Assembly: GCF_003846445.2 (NCBI RefSeq)
Contig: NZ_CP030139.2
Coordinates: 1,674,001-1,738,000, forward strand
Direction: 5' to 3'
Length of the DNA: 64,000 nt
Source: Synechococcus elongatus PCC 11801
GTDB taxonomy: Bacteria; Cyanobacteriota; Cyanobacteriia; Synechococcales; Synechococcaceae
Shown: in pieces, positions 1-9,845 of the stretch
Layout: each line of letters starts with the position of its first letter
Numbering within the stretch: the stretch's first letter is position 1
The notes under the pieces: model-generated
What the model was told of the DNA's origin: nothing
The model's input: the letters and a program-made list of their open reading frames with translations, nothing else
Databases searched by the model: none
Program-made: the position numbers and the translations under genes

Positions 1-376
1 CCATCACTCCTGTCAGGACATTGACGCGGATGAAGGCTGCACCAGTGCAACTCGCAATCGCCAAAGCACTGTGGGCATCGTTGCGCAGAACGTTCAGCCC
101 CAAAGGAACGGTGACGAGGTTTTGCAGTCGCTCCACAATCAGCGTCATTGCACTGACAACGGCGGGATCGACGTGGTTTTTCGGAAAAGGTGCGTCGAAA
201 AAGTTCTCAACAATAATGCCGTTCACACCGCCGGCAGCGAGGGCTGTTGCTTCCTGTTCAGCACGCTCAATCACAGCGCGCAGATTGCCGCCCCAGCGGG
301 CTGCCGTAGGCAGCGGTTGCAGGTGCACCACGCCAATGACGGGGGTTGTGGTTCCGAAAATACGATGCAAATCCAC
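1..376 (-). CDS. btpA: BtpA family photosystem I biogenesis protein (3' part beyond window)
   Basis: The minus strand is open from a GTG at 374-376 to the window edge, giving 125 codons. An in-frame TGA lies eight codons upstream of the GTG, and that stretch offers no ATG. The translation begins MDLHRIFGTTTPVIGVVHL and continues with GGVNGIIVENFFDAPF and GLNVLRNDA, the conserved N-terminal blocks of BtpA/SgcQ-type TIM-barrel proteins. In cyanobacteria BtpA is a thylakoid-associated factor needed to accumulate photosystem I reaction-centre proteins; that role is family knowledge. It is transcribed divergently from rimO across about 180 bp that holds a HIP1 octamer at 523-530. The C-terminal half is outside the window, so completeness cannot be judged. 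Confidence 0.85.
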   Translation of the reverse strand, partial: MDLHRIFGTTTPVIGVVHLQPLPTAARWGGNLRAVIERAEQEATALAAGGVNGIIVENFFDAPFPKNHVDPAVVSAMTLIVERLQNLVTVPLGLNVLRNDAHSALAIASCTGAAFIRVNVLTGVM

Positions 377-558
377 GTCAGAATCGAGTTGCTGCCATCA
401 ATCGCGGGTCTGTAACAAGCATCATACTCTTTGGATGGAACGCCACTACTTCAGAGTCCAGAGTGGTGCGATAGGATCGACAAGCTATTCGACTTTCAGT
501 TGTCGCTTGATCTGCACTGAAAGCGATCGCCTTTCCTTCATTCCGTTTGCGCGCTGCC

Positions 559-1917
559 ATGACGGCCAAACCAACGATCGCGTTCTCGCACCTCGGGTGT
601 GAGAAAAACCGCATCGACACTGAACACATGATTGGTTTGCTCGCTGAGGCAGGCTACGGCATCGATGCCAATGAAGAGCTGGCCGATGTGGTGGTGGTCA
701 ACACCTGCAGCTTCATTCAAGCGGCGCGGGAAGAATCGGTGCGCACGCTGGTGGAACTGGCGGAGTCGGGCAAGAAAATTGTGATCGCGGGCTGTCTCGC
801 CCAGCATTTTCAGGATCAGCTTTTGGCTGAGCTGCCAGAAGCGATCGCCTTGGTAGGAACGGGCGATTATCACCGCATTGTTGACGTCCTGCAGCGCACG
901 GAGAGTGGCGAGCGCGTCAACGCCATTTCTCAAGAACCTAGCTTCATTGCGGACGAAAATCTACCGCGCTATCGCACCACGACGTCAGCCGTCGCCTATC
1001 TGCGGGTCGCGGAAGGCTGCGACTACCGCTGCGCTTTTTGCATCATTCCGCACCTGCGGGGCAAGCAGCGATCGCGATCGATTGAATCGATCGTGGCCGA
1101 AGCGCATCAACTGGCCTCTGAGGGTGTGCAGGAGCTGGTGCTGATCTCGCAAATCACCACCAACTATGGCCTCGATCGCTACGGCAAACCGATGCTGGCG
1201 GAACTGCTGCGCCAACTTGGTCAAGTCGATGTGCCGTGGATTCGCATTCACTACGCTTATCCAACAGGCCTGACGCCAGACGTCATTGCCGCGATCCGCG
1301 AAACGCACAACGTGCTGCCCTATCTCGATCTGCCGTTGCAGCATTCCCATCCCGAGATTCTCAAGGCGATGAATCGGCCTTGGCAGGGCAACGTCAACGA
1401 TCGCATCATCGAGCAACTGAAAGAAGCCTTGCCAGATGCGGTGTTGCGAACCACCTTCATCGCTGGCTTCCCCGGTGAAACGGAAGCCCATTTCCGTCAC
1501 CTTCAGCAGTTCATCGAGCGTCACGAGTTTGATCACGTCGGTGTCTTTGCCTTCTCGCCGGAAGATGGAACGGCTGCGATCGATCTGCCGAATCCTGTAC
1601 CGGATGAAGTTAAGGAAGCGCGCCGTGATGCCTTGATGGCAACGCAGCAACCGATCGCAGAACGTCGTAATCGTGCTCAGATTGGTCGTTTGGTTGATGT
1701 CTTAATCGAGCAAGAACAACCGAGCACCGGTCTCAAAATTGGGCGATCGGCACGCTTTGCCCCCGAAGTCGATGGCATGGTCTACGTCCAAGGCGAAGCC
1801 GCCCTCGGCAGCTTGGTCACTGTGCGGATCACGGACGCCGATATCTACGACCTGCACGGCGAAGTTGCCAGCGCTGCGGATCTGTTCCAAGCCAGTCGTC
1901 AGCCGAGTCTTACTTAG
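559..1917 (+). CDS. rimO: Ribosomal protein uS12 methylthiotransferase RimO
   Basis: Radical-SAM enzyme that adds a methylthio group to the conserved Asp of ribosomal protein uS12. From the ATG at 559 the product has 452 residues, normal for the family. The N-terminal UPF0004 domain shows its three cluster cysteines at 14, 50 and 79 ([22 protein letters not shown]). The radical-SAM CX3CX2C motif is Cys154, Cys158 and Cys161 ([10 protein letters not shown]), followed by [12 protein letters not shown]. The last 60 or so residues fit a TRAM domain. A TTG at 547 in frame would add four residues, but the ATG matches the usual [14 protein letters not shown] start. The next gene starts 5 bp after the stop, so the two are probably cotranscribed. 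MiaB is the main alternative; the [11 protein letters not shown] block favours RimO. Confidence 0.95.
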   Translation: MTAKPTIAFSHLGCEKNRIDTEHMIGLLAEAGYGIDANEELADVVVVNTCSFIQAAREESVRTLVELAESGKKIVIAGCLAQHFQDQLLAELPEAIALVGTGDYHRIVDVLQRTESGERVNAISQEPSFIADENLPRYRTTTSAVAYLRVAEGCDYRCAFCIIPHLRGKQRSRSIESIVAEAHQLASEGVQELVLISQITTNYGLDRYGKPMLAELLRQLGQVDVPWIRIHYAYPTGLTPDVIAAIRETHNVLPYLDLPLQHSHPEILKAMNRPWQGNVNDRIIEQLKEALPDAVLRTTFIAGFPGETEAHFRHLQQFIERHEFDHVGVFAFSPEDGTAAIDLPNPVPDEVKEARRDALMATQQPIAERRNRAQIGRLVDVLIEQEQPSTGLKIGRSARFAPEVDGMVYVQGEAALGSLVTVRITDADIYDLHGEVASAADLFQASRQPSLT

Positions 1918-1922
1918 GTCTC

Positions 1923-2417
1923 ATGCGACGATTTCAGCGATCGACGGTTATCGAAGCACCGCGGGAATTGGTGTGGGCTTTCCACGAACAGCCTGATGTT
2001 TTGCAGCAGTTGACGCCGCCTTGGTTGCCGGTGGAGATTGTGCGACGGGAAGGCGGGCTGGGGCCTGGAGCTGTTTCGGAGTTTCGGCTCTGGTTAGGTC
2101 CGGTGCCGATTCGTTGGGTTGCCACCCATGGTGATGACTACGAGCCAGGGCGCTGCTTTTGCGATCGCCAAAGCCAAGGTCCCTTTACGGAATGGCTGCA
2201 TCGTCATGTCTTCAGCCGCGAGGGCGATCGCACCCGTCTGATTGATGAGGTGGAATACGCACTGCCCGGCGGTTGGCTGGCAGAGTTGAGTGTTGGTCCA
2301 GTGGTCGATGCACAGCTGGAACGCCTATTTGCCTATCGCCAACAGGTCACGAAGCAGTGGTGCGAAAGCCGCAGCGAAGCGGTTCAAGCATCGGAATTGC
2401 CCCAGCAAAAAAGCTGA
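1923..2417 (+). CDS. SRPBCC-fold (cyclase/dehydrase-like) ligand-binding protein
   Basis: 164-residue soluble protein. The opening RRFQRSTVIEAPRELVWAFH and the pattern of short strands ending in a long C-terminal helix (QLERLFAYRQQVTKQW) fit the START/SRPBCC superfamily, in particular the cell-division-inhibitor-like or polyketide-cyclase-like group common in cyanobacteria. These folds bind hydrophobic ligands in a deep pocket; no catalytic residue can be named. It lies 5 bp behind rimO on the same strand, and its stop codon sits inside the left arm of the terminator hairpin at 2407-2443, so it is the last gene of the rimO unit. The true function is unknown. Confidence 0.7.
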   Translation: MRRFQRSTVIEAPRELVWAFHEQPDVLQQLTPPWLPVEIVRREGGLGPGAVSEFRLWLGPVPIRWVATHGDDYEPGRCFCDRQSQGPFTEWLHRHVFSREGDRTRLIDEVEYALPGGWLAELSVGPVVDAQLERLFAYRQQVTKQWCESRSEAVQASELPQQKS

Positions 2418-2443
2418 GCTTTTCACCAAAGCCCAGCTTTTTT
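2407..2443. terminator. Bidirectional intrinsic terminator between the SRPBCC gene and infA paralogue
   Basis: AAAAAAGCTGAG (2407-2418) pairs with CCCAGCTTTTTT (2432-2443) with one G-T mismatch position and a 13-nt loop. It carries a run of T on one side and A on the other, so it can stop transcription from both convergent genes. Confidence 0.8.
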
Positions 2444-2521
2444 GCAAGATTGATTCGGTTCCTTCAAAGATGCAGTCTCGCCGCAAGGTTTGCTAGAACG
2501 AGTGCTGCATCCAACGATTGA

Positions 2522-2734
2522 TTACTTACGGTGACGGAAGGTAATCCGACCGCGACCCAAATCATAGGGGCTGACTTCAACAGTCACTTTGTCGCCCGCC
2601 AAGACCTTAATTTTGTTCTTGGTCAATTTGCCAGCAGCTCGGCACAGGCACTGGTGTCCTGGGGGCTGATCGAGGACTACTAAATAAAAACCGTTGCCCT
2701 GTTCGCGTTCAACGACGCCAGACGTCTCAATCAT
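2522..2734 (-). CDS. infA: Translation initiation factor IF-1 paralogue
   Basis: S1/OB-fold protein of 70 residues starting MIETSGVVEREQGNGFYLVV. It ends with the IF-1 signature KIKVLAGDKVTVEVSPYDL followed by GRGRITFRHRK. IF-1 binds the ribosomal A site during initiation. Compared with the usual cyanobacterial IF-1 (MSKQDLIEMEGTV..., from memory), this copy lacks the short N-terminal leader and has an unusual middle, LDQPPGHQCLCRAAGKLTKN, with two cysteines and no HISGK block. The ribosomal-protein-operon copy is not in this window, so I infer that this is a second, divergent IF-1. An in-frame ATG 21 bp upstream exists, but the chosen start fits the OB-fold. The HAD hydrolase gene lies upstream on the same strand. 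Confidence 0.8.
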   Translation of the reverse strand: MIETSGVVEREQGNGFYLVVLDQPPGHQCLCRAAGKLTKNKIKVLAGDKVTVEVSPYDLGRGRITFRHRK

Positions 2735-2806
2735 GCAAGCTCTGTGGACTTCCAATTGTCCACTCTAGCAGTCTGACCGGACGGGCGATCGCCTTTTGCT
2801 GTAGCG

Positions 2807-3460
2807 TCAAGGCTCGCGCTTCAGCCAAATTGGCTGGAGACCTGCTGCTTGCGCGCCTCGCACATCCTCTCGGAAACTGTCGCCAATGTGCCAAGCCTGA
2901 TGGGGCTGGCACTGTTGTTGTGCCAAAGCAGTCGCGAAGACAAGGCGATCGGGTTTGGCAGCTCCGACCTCTGGCGAAATCGTGACGCTGCTGAAATAAG
3001 GGGCTAAACCAAGGCTATCGAGGACGGGATAAATGCGGCTATCGAAGTTGGAGATGATTCCTAAAGCCACGCCGCGATCGCGCCAATAGTCCAACAGCGG
3101 CCAGACATCGTCGTAGACAAACCACGGCTCTGGCCCTTGAAAATAGCGATAGAGGGCGTGGAAAAAGTCGGCAAACGTCTGATCAGAAAATTGCTCTAAA
3201 TCTCCCGATCGCTCAAATGTGCGCCGTGCGATTGCTTGCCACCACTCATACTCCAAGGCAGGAACTTGCGCCGGTGGTGCCTCAGGAAACGCGAGTGGCG
3301 GTGCTTCTTGAAACGCTGCATAAAACGCGTCATTCAAGCGCCGTGCATTGGCATCGACGCCAAACTCTAGTGCTAGCTGACGATAGGCCAAACCGACACT
3401 GCCCTTCACGCCAAAGAGTGTCCCCACCGCATCAAAGAAAATGACCTGAGGATCAGCCAT
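2807..3460 (-). CDS. HAD-superfamily hydrolase (HDHD3-like)
   Basis: 217-residue HAD phosphatase-like protein. Motif I is FFDAVGTLFG (residues 8-17): the nucleophile Asp is present, but the usual second Asp (DxD) is Val. Motif II is GIISNFDSR, motif III the Lys of AAKPD, and motif IV HIGDSFREDVRGA. The cap region of about 80 residues with WWQAIARRTF fits the HAD-IA/HDHD3 group, where DAVGT is frequent. Loss of the acid/base Asp makes efficient phosphatase turnover doubtful, and the substrate cannot be predicted. It stops 72 bp before the IF-1 paralogue on the same strand and starts 9 bp after the type 2 NADH dehydrogenase ends, so the three genes may share a transcript. Confidence 0.8.
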   Translation of the reverse strand: MADPQVIFFDAVGTLFGVKGSVGLAYRQLALEFGVDANARRLNDAFYAAFQEAPPLAFPEAPPAQVPALEYEWWQAIARRTFERSGDLEQFSDQTFADFFHALYRYFQGPEPWFVYDDVWPLLDYWRDRGVALGIISNFDSRIYPVLDSLGLAPYFSSVTISPEVGAAKPDRLVFATALAQQQCQPHQAWHIGDSFREDVRGAQAAGLQPIWLKREP

Positions 3461-3469
3461 AACCAGCCA

Positions 3470-4666
3470 TTAAGAGTGCAGCAGCGAGTCGAAGGGTTGG
3501 AGCAGCCAATTCAGACCCACCCGACATTGTTGCGTTGGAGTGGGCATCCGGTAAAGGTAGGCGAGGCGTCGCGCGACAGCAGCCAGTGGGCCTTCTAACG
3601 TCAGTCCCAACCCCGTTAGGGTCGCATTGCCAGAACCCAATGCCAGCATCTCTCCCAGCGCTTGGTACTGGAAGTCAGCCAAGGACTGATCTCGCCGTTG
3701 GGCAACCAAGTTGGCAGCCAGACAGCTGGCTTGTTGAAATGCCGCTTGAGCGGTAGCTGGAATCGCTTTGCCATCGACAGTGGGCAATTCTGCTAAATCC
3801 CCGAGCGCAAACAGGTTGTCGTAGCCGTTGATTTGTAGCGTCAGCTGAGTTTGCAGTTGACCCCGAGCATTTTTAGGTAAATCCAGAGCAGCCACCGCTG
3901 CAGGCACGCGGTTCCCCACAGTCCACAAGACCAGATCGATATTGCTGAGTCGTTCCGTTTGATCGCCGCGTTGCAGCACGATCGCATCGGCTTCCACAGC
4001 AGCCACGCCTGTTTTCAAATCCAAAAGAATCTGGCGCTGCTGTAAAGCTCGTTCTGCGGCTTCACGGTTAAATTCCGGCGAGTTGCGCAGGATGTCTTCA
4101 CCTAACTCAATCAGGCGAATCCAGGCACGATCGCCCAAGCGATCAGCTAGCTTGCAAGCCAGCTCAACCCCACTGGGACCCGCTCCAACCACCGCAATGC
4201 GGACTTGGCGATCGGGCTGACGCTCCAACTCGCTCAACCGGGCATTGAGGGCGATCGCATCCTCTAAGCTGCGGAACGGCAGCGCATGGGTTTCTGCTCC
4301 AGGAGCAAGATCACGAGGCGTTTCACCACCCAAAGCCAATACCAACTGGCCAAACTCAAAGACTTGTCCCGATTCCAGAACGACGCGCTGTTGCTGGAGA
4401 TCGACTTCGCTCACTACGCCGCGATGGAATTGGATCGGCGTATTCGCCAGCAGATCGCGATAGCGGGGGGCGACTTCCCAGGCCTGCAGCTCGCCTGTGA
4501 TCAGTTCGTAGAGCAGCGGTAAAAAGACAAAGCGATCGCTGCGATCGATCAGGTGAATGGCGGGACGCGTGACACCTTGCCAAGACTGTTGGGCGAGCGC
4601 CAGTGCTGTGTAGAGTCCGCCAAATCCACCGCCGAGAATACAGATTGCTGAGTTGGCGCTGACCAT
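3470..4666 (-). CDS. Type 2 NAD(P)H dehydrogenase (NDH-2, FAD-dependent)
   Basis: 398-residue flavoprotein that would pass electrons from NAD(P)H to quinone without pumping protons. The N-terminal FAD-binding Rossmann motif is ICILGGGFGGLYTALALAQ, and the second nucleotide-binding fold is VRIAVVGAGPSGVELACKL. The FAD-contacting DNLFALGDLAEL motif lies in the last third. The start chosen is the ATG read from 4664-4666 (MVSANSAIC); an upstream in-frame ATG would add a basic, low-complexity 36-residue extension that the family lacks. No transmembrane helix is obvious, so membrane contact would be peripheral. Cyanobacterial NDH-2 enzymes (Ndb) are often proposed to sense or poise redox state; which Ndb type this is cannot be decided here. 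Confidence 0.9.
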   Translation of the reverse strand: MVSANSAICILGGGFGGLYTALALAQQSWQGVTRPAIHLIDRSDRFVFLPLLYELITGELQAWEVAPRYRDLLANTPIQFHRGVVSEVDLQQQRVVLESGQVFEFGQLVLALGGETPRDLAPGAETHALPFRSLEDAIALNARLSELERQPDRQVRIAVVGAGPSGVELACKLADRLGDRAWIRLIELGEDILRNSPEFNREAAERALQQRQILLDLKTGVAAVEADAIVLQRGDQTERLSNIDLVLWTVGNRVPAAVAALDLPKNARGQLQTQLTLQINGYDNLFALGDLAELPTVDGKAIPATAQAAFQQASCLAANLVAQRRDQSLADFQYQALGEMLALGSGNATLTGLGLTLEGPLAAVARRLAYLYRMPTPTQQCRVGLNWLLQPFDSLLHS

Positions 4667-4885
4667 GATGCGCGGTGCCACTGTAAGGTTTTGTCTCTTC
4701 TGCAGGATAACGATTTGCCGCGATCGCCGCCGGTCTCGTGGCTGACGTTGTGGAAGGCTCAGGGATTGCTGCAACTAACGGTTGCCTGAGCAATATTCAG
4801 GGCGATCCAAAGAGTTCCTGCAGTTTGCGGATGGTTCTAAAAAGGGAATGTCAAACTGAGGATATTCCTGCTCCCTTTTACTTCT

Positions 4886-5146
4886 ATGGCCAAGCACACC
4901 CAGGCCCACATGTCGCGCCGCGTCAGCAAATTTAAGCCCGGCGGACTGAGCACGATGACGCGCAAGCAGATGGAATATTACATGGGTGCCAAGCTGCTGG
5001 AATTGGGCGTTGAACCGAAGTCGGCGATCTATCGCTGGGAAACGACCGAGGAAGGCAACGACGCCATTTACACCTACAGTGCCTATTGGGGTGAGTCGCG
5101 GCAGCAGATTGAACAGGGTCTTGAACCCGCTGCACCGACGGCCTAG
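4886..5146 (+). CDS. Small conserved cyanobacterial protein, function unknown
   Basis: 86 residues, [20 protein letters not shown] at the N terminus, then [19 protein letters not shown] and a [20 protein letters not shown] stretch. It is basic at the front and acidic at the back, with no signal peptide or membrane segment. I do not recognise a named domain. No good Shine-Dalgarno sequence precedes the ATG at 4886; a second ATG at 4910 is possible. It lies 41 bp upstream of cysH on the same strand and could be cotranscribed with it. The 219 bp before it, shared with the divergent NDH-2 gene, contain an imperfect inverted repeat (GCTCAG 4757-4762 with CTGAGC 4786-4791, and GCAAC/GTTGC inside). 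Confidence 0.7.
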   Translation: MAKHTQAHMSRRVSKFKPGGLSTMTRKQMEYYMGAKLLELGVEPKSAIYRWETTEEGNDAIYTYSAYWGESRQQIEQGLEPAAPTA

Positions 5147-5187
5147 CTCTAGCTCTTCATTCTGTTGCGATCGCTCAAACGAATTCC

Positions 5188-5886
5188 ATGCCTGCTTTGT
5201 TGCCCAACCTGACCGAAATCAATGCTCAGCTTGCTGATCAAGAAGCCACGCAGATCATTCAGTGGGCAGCAACTGAATTTGGCTCAGGGCTGGTTCTCAG
5301 CACAAGTTTTGGCATTCAGTCGGCGGTGATGCTGCACTTGGCTACTCAGGTGCAGCCGGATATTCCGGTGATTTGGATCGACACGGGTTATCTTCCTGCA
5401 GAGACTTATCAGTTTGCGGCAGAGCTGACGGAACGGCTCAAGCTGAATCTCAAGGTCTATCAATCCGAAATTAGTCCGGCGCGGATGGAAGCGCTCTATG
5501 GGCGGTTGTGGGAGAGCGAGTCGGTTGAGGATTTCAACCGCTATGACCAGCTACGCAAGGTAGAGCCGATGAATCGCGCCTTGCGGGAATTGGGTGCAAC
5601 GGCTTGGTTATCGGGCGTACGGCGGCAGCAAACGGCTCATCGCCAGTCGATGCAAATTGTCGACTTCAAGGATGATCGCTATGCAATTCGGCCGATTCTC
5701 GGCTGGCACTCCCGCGACATTTATCAATATCTGACTGCTCACGATCTGCCCTACCATCCGCTCTTTGATCAGGGCTACGTCACCGTTGGCGACTGGCATT
5801 CCAGCCGTCCTCTGCAGGCGGACGACAGTGATGAGCGCAGCACTCGTTTCAGGGGCTTAAAGCAAGAGTGCGGCCTGCACTTGTAA
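5188..5886 (+). CDS. cysH: Phosphoadenylyl-sulfate (PAPS) reductase
   Basis: Reduces PAPS to sulfite with thioredoxin in assimilatory sulfate reduction (cytoplasm). The 232-residue product shows the PP-loop-like [15 protein letters not shown], the VIWIDTGYL strand, the [11 protein letters not shown] basic patch and the C-terminal catalytic ECGLH box (residues 227-231). The Cys pairs that bind a 4Fe-4S cluster in APS reductases are absent, which points to the PAPS-using type. The C terminus ends right after the catalytic box, as in the short enterobacterial-type enzyme. It converges on the O-methyltransferase gene with only 12 bp between stops and no clear terminator. cysE at 13.6 kb serves the same pathway further down. 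Confidence 0.95.
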   Translation: MPALLPNLTEINAQLADQEATQIIQWAATEFGSGLVLSTSFGIQSAVMLHLATQVQPDIPVIWIDTGYLPAETYQFAAELTERLKLNLKVYQSEISPARMEALYGRLWESESVEDFNRYDQLRKVEPMNRALRELGATAWLSGVRRQQTAHRQSMQIVDFKDDRYAIRPILGWHSRDIYQYLTAHDLPYHPLFDQGYVTVGDWHSSRPLQADDSDERSTRFRGLKQECGLHL

Positions 5887-5898
5887 CCTGCGATCGCC

Positions 5899-6555
5899 TC
5901 AGTTGCAGGGTCGGATCAAAGCAATACCGTCCCCAAGCGGTAGCAAGCTGACTTGCAACGTGGGATCAGCAGCGATCGCAGCATTGAAGTCGCGCAGAGC
6001 TTGAGTGCGGCGATCGCCATCGTCAGGATCAGCGACGCGACCAGACCACAACACGTTATCCACCGCGATCAATCCCTTGGGAGCGAGGAGCGATCGCGCG
6101 GCTTGGAAATAGTCAGATGTAGCGCGTTTGTCGGCATCAATCCAAATGAAATCGAAGCGATCGCCCTGCTGTTGCAACTGCTGGAGAGCCGGACGAATTT
6201 CGCCTTGCTGTAGTTGAATACGATCGCTCAATCCCACTGATTCCCAGTACTGTCGGGCTAAATCCGTGGTGGCGCGATCGCGATCGAGGGTCAAAATCGA
6301 GCTGGTTTGTGGCAGAGCGATCGCCATTGCCAGGGTGCTGTAGCCCAGGCCTGTTCCCAGTTCCAAGACCCGCTGATAGCCCCCAATTTGCATGAGCAAG
6401 GCTAAAAATTGCGATTGGGTCGGCGTAATCCCCAACTTTGCGGCAGCATGAGTCGCGGTTTGTTCCCGCCAAGTCTGCAGCAGCGCGGGTTCAGGAGTCG
6501 TCATGGCCTGCAGATAGTCCGCGATCGCCGCCGTGACAAAGACTTGTTGCCCCAT
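5899..6555 (-). CDS. Class I SAM-dependent O-methyltransferase (catechol/caffeoyl-CoA type)
   Basis: 218-residue methyltransferase. SAM-binding motif I is VLELGTGLGYSTLAMA, the acidic residue after strand 2 is in LTLDRD, and the metal-binding motifs are FIWIDADKR and AVDNVLWSGRV, which define the Mg-dependent O-methyltransferase family 3. The start MGQQVFVTAAIADYL (ATG read from 6553-6555) matches family lengths. A longer open frame to 6930 exists, but its 125 extra residues are the antisense of the lipoprotein gene and are rejected. Likely substrates are vicinal-diol aromatics, but nothing in the context names one. It is divergent from the lipoprotein gene, the start codons being 57 bp apart. 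Confidence 0.88.
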   Translation of the reverse strand: MGQQVFVTAAIADYLQAMTTPEPALLQTWREQTATHAAAKLGITPTQSQFLALLMQIGGYQRVLELGTGLGYSTLAMAIALPQTSSILTLDRDRATTDLARQYWESVGLSDRIQLQQGEIRPALQQLQQQGDRFDFIWIDADKRATSDYFQAARSLLAPKGLIAVDNVLWSGRVADPDDGDRRTQALRDFNAAIAADPTLQVSLLPLGDGIALIRPCN

Positions 6556-6612
6556 GAAATCGGGTGGAATGCCGTTCCGTACAATAACGGCTGTTGTGAA
6601 CGGGCGATCGCG

Positions 6613-7017
6613 GTGCGCTGGCTGGCTGTTGTCCTTGTTGTCTTGCTCTCGGCCTGTACTGCCTTTGGCCTGCCCGATCGCGCGGTGATTCGCGCCGGTC
6701 TGACGCTGCAACTTCAGCAAACCGAAACCCAGCTCAGTGATCAGCTCCGGCTGGCGACACCAATCATTCGGGTGCGAAAACTCAAAATCCGCGATCGCCA
6801 ACCCCTCGAAATTGGTGGTCGTCCTGCCTTTCGGGTACTGGGTCAAGCCGATTGGCAACTGCAGCAATCGGGTCAAAAACAACAGATCAAAGCCCAGCCC
6901 TTTGAGCTGTATCTGCAACGTCAGCCCCAAGCTCGTACTTGGCGGCTCGCCATTCCTCAGCCGTCATCCCAGAGCGATCGCCAAGAGTGGTCAACCTACG
7001 CCATTCCCTTAGCTTGA
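6613..7017 (+). CDS. Small predicted lipoprotein, function unknown
   Basis: Starting at the GTG at 6613, the product has 134 residues with a short signal peptide and a lipobox: VRWLAVVLVVLLSACTAFG, Cys15 being the lipidated residue. The mature part is mostly beta-forming and basic (RVRKLKIRDRQPLEIGGRPA, YLQRQPQARTWRLAI). I do not recognise a family; the layout resembles small cyanobacterial lipoproteins without assigned function. The open frame extends upstream to 6409, but that stretch is antisense to the methyltransferase and lacks a signal peptide. The gene stands alone, followed by a 207-bp gap before por. Confidence 0.65.
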   Translation: MRWLAVVLVVLLSACTAFGLPDRAVIRAGLTLQLQQTETQLSDQLRLATPIIRVRKLKIRDRQPLEIGGRPAFRVLGQADWQLQQSGQKQQIKAQPFELYLQRQPQARTWRLAIPQPSSQSDRQEWSTYAIPLA

Positions 7018-7092
7018 AGCGGTTGGCGAGCGATCGCTGGTCATCAATCAGTTCTGAGAATCGCTTGCCTGATCTCTGAGAGCAAAAGCTGA

Positions 7093-8190
<1,098 letters not shown>

Positions 8191-8207
8191 ATCCGTATTT
8201 CGGTCAG

Positions 8208-8243
8208 CAGGGTGGGAGACGTAATGCCTTCCACCCTGTTTTT
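8208..8243 (+). terminator. Intrinsic terminator of por
   Basis: CAGGGTGGGAG (8208-8218) pairs with CTTCCACCCTG (8228-8238) across a 9-nt loop and is followed directly by TTTTT. It lies between the convergent por and lysS genes. Confidence 0.88.
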
Positions 8244-8261
8244 GTCTCTGATGAATACGGC

Positions 8262-9776
8262 CTAACTGTCCGCAGCTTCAGTTGTCACTTCGGGGCGCAG
8301 CAACGGGAAGGCAATCACATCACGGATGCTGGGGCTATCGGTCAGCAACATCACCAGGCGATCGATACCAATCCCAAGACCACCCGTCGGCGGCATTCCA
8401 TGCTCCAGCGCCAGCAAGAAGTCTTCGTCAACATCGTTGGCTTCGACATTACCTGCGGCTTTATCGGCGGCTTGGGCTTCCAAGCGCTGCCGTTGATCGA
8501 CCGGATCGGTTAACTCCGAGAAGCTGTTGGCAGTTTCACGCCCGACGATGAATAGCTCAAAGCGCTCCACGAGACCAGGCTTGCTGCGGTGCGGCTTCGC
8601 CAGCGGCGAAATTTCCACGGGATAGTCGATCACAAACGTCGGCTGAATCAGTGTTGCTTCCACCTTCTCTTCGAAGCAGTGGTTGAGCAGCTTGCCGAGG
8701 CTGGGGCAATCCTCCGGTACTGGAATGCCTGCTGCTTTCACCGCTGCGATTCCCGCTTCCAGATCCGGCAGTGCCTCAAAGTCGATACCCGTCGCTGCCA
8801 ACACGAGTTCAGCCATGGTTGCCCGTTTCCACGGCGGCGCCAGATCGATGGTTTGACCTTGGTAGGGCACTTGCAGCGACCCCACTACCTGCTCAGCGAC
8901 TTGGGCGATCAGGGTTTCCGTCAAGCGCATCATGTCCTCGTAGTCGGCATAGGCCTGATAGACCTCGATCGAGGTGAACTCGGGGTTATGGCGGGTCGAA
9001 ATGCCTTCGTTGCGGAAGATGCGCCCCAGTTCAAACACTTTCTCGAAGCCACCCACAATCAAGCGTTTGAGGTGCAACTCGGTCGCAATCCGCAGATAAA
9101 GGTCGAGTTCCAGCGTGTTGTGGTAAGTGATGAAAGGCCGAGCTTCCGCGCCACCCGCTTCCGCTTGCAGAACCGGCGTTTCGATTTCAATGAAGCCTTG
9201 GTCTTCGAGGTAGCGCCGAATTGCAGCAGTAATTTTGGCGCGGCGCCGAAACGTCTCCCGCACTTCCGGATTGACGATCAGGTCCACGTAGCGCTGGCGG
9301 TAGCGCTTCTCCACATCCGTCAGTCCGTGCCACTTATCGGGCAGTGGTTGGAGGGACTTGGTGAGAATGGCGTACTGATTGACTGCGATCGAGAGTTCGC
9401 CTTTCTCGGTGCGGCGAATGCTGCCTTTGACGCCGAGAATATCGCCCACATCCGTCAGGGCTTTGAGATGGCTGAAGGCTTCGGGGTCGGTCGCCGCCAT
9501 CGATTCGCTCAGTCGTTGCTTTTCTAGGTAGAGCTGAATCTGACCGCTCTCATCCTGCAACGTAAAAAAGGCGAGCTTGCCAAAGACACGACGGGCCATA
9601 ATTCGACCCGCGATCGCCACCTCAACATCGACTTCTTCCCCAGCCGGCAAGTCAGCATAGAGCGATTGGAGTTGCGCGGCGCTGTGGCTACAATCCCAGC
9701 GATAGGCATAGGGCTCAAAGCCGAGCTCACGCAGTTGCAGAGCTTTTTCGAGGCGAGTGGCGCGCAAGTCAGACAT
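8262..9776 (-). CDS. lysS: Lysyl-tRNA synthetase, class II
   Basis: Charges tRNA-Lys. The 504-residue product has an N-terminal OB-fold anticodon-binding domain ([20 protein letters not shown]) and a class II catalytic core. Motif 1 is in [17 protein letters not shown], motif 2 is [20 protein letters not shown], and motif 3 is [20 protein letters not shown]. Length and order match bacterial LysS. The start is the ATG read from 9774-9776. rpaB lies upstream on the same strand with 69 bp between them, so readthrough is possible. A long opposite-strand open frame over 8589-9527 is a coding shadow. Confidence 0.97.
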   Translation of the reverse strand: MSDLRATRLEKALQLRELGFEPYAYRWDCSHSAAQLQSLYADLPAGEEVDVEVAIAGRIMARRVFGKLAFFTLQDESGQIQLYLEKQRLSESMAATDPEAFSHLKALTDVGDILGVKGSIRRTEKGELSIAVNQYAILTKSLQPLPDKWHGLTDVEKRYRQRYVDLIVNPEVRETFRRRAKITAAIRRYLEDQGFIEIETPVLQAEAGGAEARPFITYHNTLELDLYLRIATELHLKRLIVGGFEKVFELGRIFRNEGISTRHNPEFTSIEVYQAYADYEDMMRLTETLIAQVAEQVVGSLQVPYQGQTIDLAPPWKRATMAELVLAATGIDFEALPDLEAGIAAVKAAGIPVPEDCPSLGKLLNHCFEEKVEATLIQPTFVIDYPVEISPLAKPHRSKPGLVERFELFIVGRETANSFSELTDPVDQRQRLEAQAADKAAGNVEANDVDEDFLLALEHGMPPTGGLGIGIDRLVMLLTDSPSIRDVIAFPLLRPEVTTEAADS

Positions 9777-9845
9777 GGAGGACGAAACCGGCGATCGGAC
9801 AGCAGTACCGTTCCATCATCCGTGATTTACTAACCGGCGATCGCC

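Noticed and set aside
6556-6930. N-terminal extension of the O-methyltransferase by 125 residues
   Set aside because: The added residues are antisense to the lipoprotein gene and do not extend the methyltransferase fold.
8589-9527. Plus-strand open frame of 312 codons opposite lysS
   Set aside because: It lies fully inside the lysS coding region, has no start signal, and its composition (basic, Arg/His-rich) is typical of an antisense shadow in GC-rich codons.
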